Shown here: positions 61,802 through 64,000 of the stretch, one piece after another
Numbering within the stretch: position 1 is the stretch's first letter
How the letters are laid out: each line of letters starts with the position of its first letter
NCBI RefSeq assembly: GCF_002831645.1
Contig: NZ_CP025117.1
Location: forward strand, 2,681,001-2,745,000
DNA length: 64,000 nt
Direction: 5' to 3'
Source of the DNA: Olleya sp. Bg11-27
GTDB lineage: Bacteria; Bacteroidota; Bacteroidia; Flavobacteriales; Flavobacteriaceae
Translations under genes and position numbers: made by a program
The notes under the pieces: model-generated
The model's database searches: none
What the model saw: the letters and a program-made list of their open reading frames with translations, nothing else
What the model was told of the DNA's origin: nothing

Positions 61802-63217
61802 ATGAAACCATTTTTTAAAAAAACCAAGCAAATTATTTTGCCATTATTACTATTGATGTTCATCATTAATAGTTGTTCTACAGATGAAATAACGCCTGTA
61901 GAAGAGCCCACAGGTAAAACTGAAAATACAGGAAGTATGCTAAGAACTACCGTTTCAGCGAGTTCTTCAGTAGTAATACAAGCTGAAAATTATGATAGTA
62001 TGAGTGGTGTACAAACCGAAAATACACAAGACTCAGGAGGAGGACAAAATGTTGGTTGGATTGATACTGACGATTATCTAGAGTATGATTTAAATGTATC
62101 TACAGCTGGTAGTTATAAAATAGAATTTAGAGTAGCGTCTCGTACCAATACCTCTAAATTTAATTTTTTCCAAGACGGTACAAAATTGTCCAATGTCAAT
62201 AAGGCATCTACCGGTGGATGGCAAAATTGGGTGACAACAGCCAAAACGGTAACTTTAAGCTCTGGGAACAGTACACTTAAATTATTAGCCACAGGAAGTG
62301 GATGGAATATTAACTGGATAAAAATTACACCAGTTGATGTTGATTCAGATGGAGGAGGAGGAACAGGGTCTTTAGATCCAAATAAAGCACCTTCTGAAAA
62401 TTTTGATTTATCAACTTGGAAAATCACATTATCTTCTGGATCGGAGAAAAGTGTGTCACAACTTAATAACGGTTATGAACTTAGCAACCAGTTTTATACT
62501 GGAAGTGATGGAGGAATGGTGTTTAAAAACTATCCTTTAGGATCAGGAACGACTACAAACTCGACGTATTCTAGAGTCGAATTTAGAGAAATGTTGCGTG
62601 GTACAAATACTAGTATTTCTACTTCAGGTATAAACGGAAATAACTGGGTCTTTAGTTCTTCAAGTTCTACAAATGAAAATAATGCTGGTGGAGTAGATGG
62701 GATTTTAGAAGGAACTTTAAAGGTAAATAGAGTAACGACAACTTCTGGAAGTACATCTCAGGTAGGTAGAATCATTATAGGACAAATACATGCTAGTGGT
62801 GATGAGCCATTACGTTTATATTACCATAAACAACCAGGACATAGTAAAGGTGCTATTTATTTTGCACACGAACCAAGCGGAGGGGATGAAGTGTTTAAAA
62901 ACATGATTGGTAATTATGTTACCGAAACAGGTGATGAAGCAGGAGATTATACTGGCGCTGGAAGTCCTTCTAATGGTATTGCACTTAACGAAACATTTTC
63001 TTATAAAGTTCAGGTTAGTGGTAACACACTTTCTGTAACCTTATATAATTCTGGGGGAAGCTCTATCGCATCAACAACTTACAACATGAGTAATAGTAAT
63101 TTTGCTAACGATTGGATGTACTTTAAAGCGGGATTATATTCTGGAAACAAAACGGTGTCAAGTAGTTCGGACTACGAACAAGTGACGTTTTATAGTTTAA
63201 GTAAATCTCACAACTAG
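61802..63217 (+). CDS. PL7 alginate lyase lipoprotein with CBM6 domain
   Basis: I start at the ATG at 61802; the longer frame from 61664 would run through the promoter and operator. 471 residues: lipoprotein signal (TKQIILPLLLLMFIINSC), CBM6 domain at about 50-180 (VVIQAENYDSMSGVQTE, TDDYLEYDLNVSTAGSYKIE, GWNINWIKI), a Gly/Asp linker, and a PL7 catalytic domain at about 195-471 with YSRVEFREML, the GQIHAS motif carrying the catalytic His, and MYFKAGLYSG. PL7 enzymes cleave alginate by beta-elimination; the QIH form tends to prefer guluronate-containing blocks. The lipoprotein signal suggests a surface-anchored enzyme. It is monocistronic with its own terminator and no susCD pair in view. Confidence 0.95.
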   Translation: MKPFFKKTKQIILPLLLLMFIINSCSTDEITPVEEPTGKTENTGSMLRTTVSASSSVVIQAENYDSMSGVQTENTQDSGGGQNVGWIDTDDYLEYDLNVSTAGSYKIEFRVASRTNTSKFNFFQDGTKLSNVNKASTGGWQNWVTTAKTVTLSSGNSTLKLLATGSGWNINWIKITPVDVDSDGGGGTGSLDPNKAPSENFDLSTWKITLSSGSEKSVSQLNNGYELSNQFYTGSDGGMVFKNYPLGSGTTTNSTYSRVEFREMLRGTNTSISTSGINGNNWVFSSSSSTNENNAGGVDGILEGTLKVNRVTTTSGSTSQVGRIIIGQIHASGDEPLRLYYHKQPGHSKGAIYFAHEPSGGDEVFKNMIGNYVTETGDEAGDYTGAGSPSNGIALNETFSYKVQVSGNTLSVTLYNSGGSSIASTTYNMSNSNFANDWMYFKAGLYSGNKTVSSSSDYEQVTFYSLSKSHN

Positions 63218-63224
63218 TCCCTTA

Positions 63225-63271
63225 TATCTAAATCTATTTTGTGAGCTATGTTCATAAAATAGATTTAGATA
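63225..63271. other. Hairpin directly after the alginate lyase stop codon
   Basis: TATCTAAATCTATTTT and its exact reverse complement surround a 15-base loop, extendable by four pairs. It has no T tract, so it may protect the mRNA 3' end or bind a protein rather than terminate. Confidence 0.5.
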
Positions 63272-63317
63272 ATGTAATTAAATATTGTAATTAGTCTTTA
63301 ATTTAATTATTAATAAA

Positions 63318-63346
63318 AGCAGAAGTGTATTCTTCTGCTTTTTTTT
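63318..63346 (+). terminator. Terminator of the alginate lyase gene
   Basis: AGCAGAAG (63318-63325), a 6-base loop, CTTCTGCT (63332-63339), then a run of T. Confidence 0.88.
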
Positions 63347-63522
63347 GTGTTTAAAACTTTAATATGTTTAGTAGCTGGTTAGAAGTATTTGGACCATTGT
63401 ATGTTGTCTCTTTTCAACATAAATGTCAATAGTGAGGTTATTTGGCGGCCTAATTCTAGGTATGACGGGATAAAAGTCAAGTTATTATTAAACACAACTT
63501 AAACAGAAAGCTTACAATCGGG

Positions 63523-64000
63523 TTACCAATTTGAAGATACTGGTAGAAAATCGAGTGTTTGTTTAATAAAAATGTCCTGCTTTCCATCTATAAACTGATT
63601 TTCTAAAATAAGACTATCACCTTTAATAATACCTTTTTGTGTTTCATAATTACCAGATTGGGTTCTAACATTGACATTGTATATTTCAATTTCAATACCA
63701 TTGTTATTGGATTGATAATGGCCTATAAACCCTGGTTTTAATTCGGTTTTAGTAATGTGTTTTTTTGCATCAAAGCTTTTAAGAAAGCAATTACCATTAT
63801 TAAAAAACTTATAAAAATAGACACTCGCATTTTGACCATATTTTAACGTGTCTATATTGGCGTAAATCGCCAAGGTATCTATTTTAGTATTAAAAGAAAA
63901 GTCGTTTTTATTTACAGAAAACTTTGGTTTTTTAGGTCTAAAACCACCTTCTGGGTGCTGATAAAAGCTATTGCAACTAACACATAATAAAAAAGCACTA
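63523..64000 (-). CDS. Predicted lipoprotein, cut by the right edge
   Basis: The minus-strand frame is open from the stop at 63523 to the window edge, 159 codons, and no start codon is seen because the gene begins outside. The visible N-terminal part reads SAFLLCVSCNSFYQHPEGG, a lipoprotein signal with Cys in LCVSC. The rest (DTLAIYANIDTLKYGQN, YKFFNNGNCFLKSF, KPGFIGHYQSNNNGIEIEIY) is a beta-rich small domain with a pattern seen in unassigned Bacteroidota lipoproteins. No function can be given. A start at the TTG at 63873 would lose the signal peptide and is rejected. Confidence 0.72.
   Translation of the reverse strand, partial: SAFLLCVSCNSFYQHPEGGFRPKKPKFSVNKNDFSFNTKIDTLAIYANIDTLKYGQNASVYFYKFFNNGNCFLKSFDAKKHITKTELKPGFIGHYQSNNNGIEIEIYNVNVRTQSGNYETQKGIIKGDSLILENQFIDGKQDIFIKQTLDFLPVSSNW

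Larger units (their letters stand above)
63218..63522. other. Intergenic stretch after the alginate lyase
   Basis: 305 bases between convergent genes. It contains a 16-bp stem (63225-63240 with 63256-63271) without a T tract and a classic terminator (63318-63346). The remaining 175 bases show nothing I can support. Confidence 0.6.

Noticed and set aside
63873-63875. Start of the right-edge protein at an internal TTG
   Set aside because: The frame remains open to the window edge and encodes a lipoprotein signal upstream, so the gene begins outside the window.

Overview
The window comes from a marine member of the Bacteroidota, most likely family Flavobacteriaceae. The evidence is the AT-rich sequence; the TAnnTTTG-type -7 promoter elements with little sign of Shine-Dalgarno sites; a giant secreted protein with a gliding/type IX secretion C-terminal domain; type VI secretion proteins of the TssD type used by Bacteroidota; a bacillithiol synthesis gene (bshA); MCE, LptD and TamB envelope genes in their usual flavobacterial contexts; and an alginate lyase. 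Genus cannot be fixed from the sequence alone. I saw no rRNA, tRNA, CRISPR array, integrase or insertion-sequence transposase.

Layout. 1-1.6 kb: a type VI secretion edge (VgrG-like fragment and two TssD tube proteins, minus strand). 1.9-7.8 kb: a seven-gene minus-strand housekeeping operon (tsaD, parvulin isomerase, rsmE, DUF4159, TrmH-type methyltransferase, AI-2E family membrane protein, THUMP-like methyltransferase). 8-12.4 kb: tamB. 12.5-15.9 kb: a central carbon cluster (pfkA, gapA, a GlcNAc-kinase-like gene, mgsA) with strong terminators. 16.3-25.5 kb: a 3065-residue repeat-built surface protein carrying thirteen 78-residue repeats in perfect 234-bp register. 26-34.3 kb: ridA and lptD facing a divergent operon for amidase, MCE protein and a membrane iron-sulfur oxidoreductase split over two genes. 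34.4-36.1 kb: serB and a conserved unknown. 36.2-39.2 kb: a thioredoxin, ApbE, DUF4266 lipoprotein and DUF3570 barrel operon that looks like an extracytoplasmic flavin/redox system. 39.3-43.4 kb: a GH3/beta-lactamase fusion and bshA. 43.5-50.5 kb: outer membrane proteins, a large FAD/Fe-S dehydrogenase, a lipoprotein and an LpxH-like phosphatase. 50.7-57.7 kb: aroC and a run of metabolic, transport and small membrane genes. 57.7-59.2 kb: seven 176-bp palindromic repeat units interrupted by a lone GIY-YIG nuclease gene. 59.3-61.4 kb: mutS2. 61.8-63.2 kb: a PL7 alginate lyase lipoprotein behind a 44-bp perfect palindrome. The right edge cuts a minus-strand lipoprotein gene.

The strongest candidates for something new are the GIY-YIG gene nested in REPIN-like repeats, the triple-box operator in front of the alginate lyase, the perfectly phased repeat array of the giant adhesin together with a decayed copy of its 3' end, and the DUF4266/DUF3570/ApbE redox operon.
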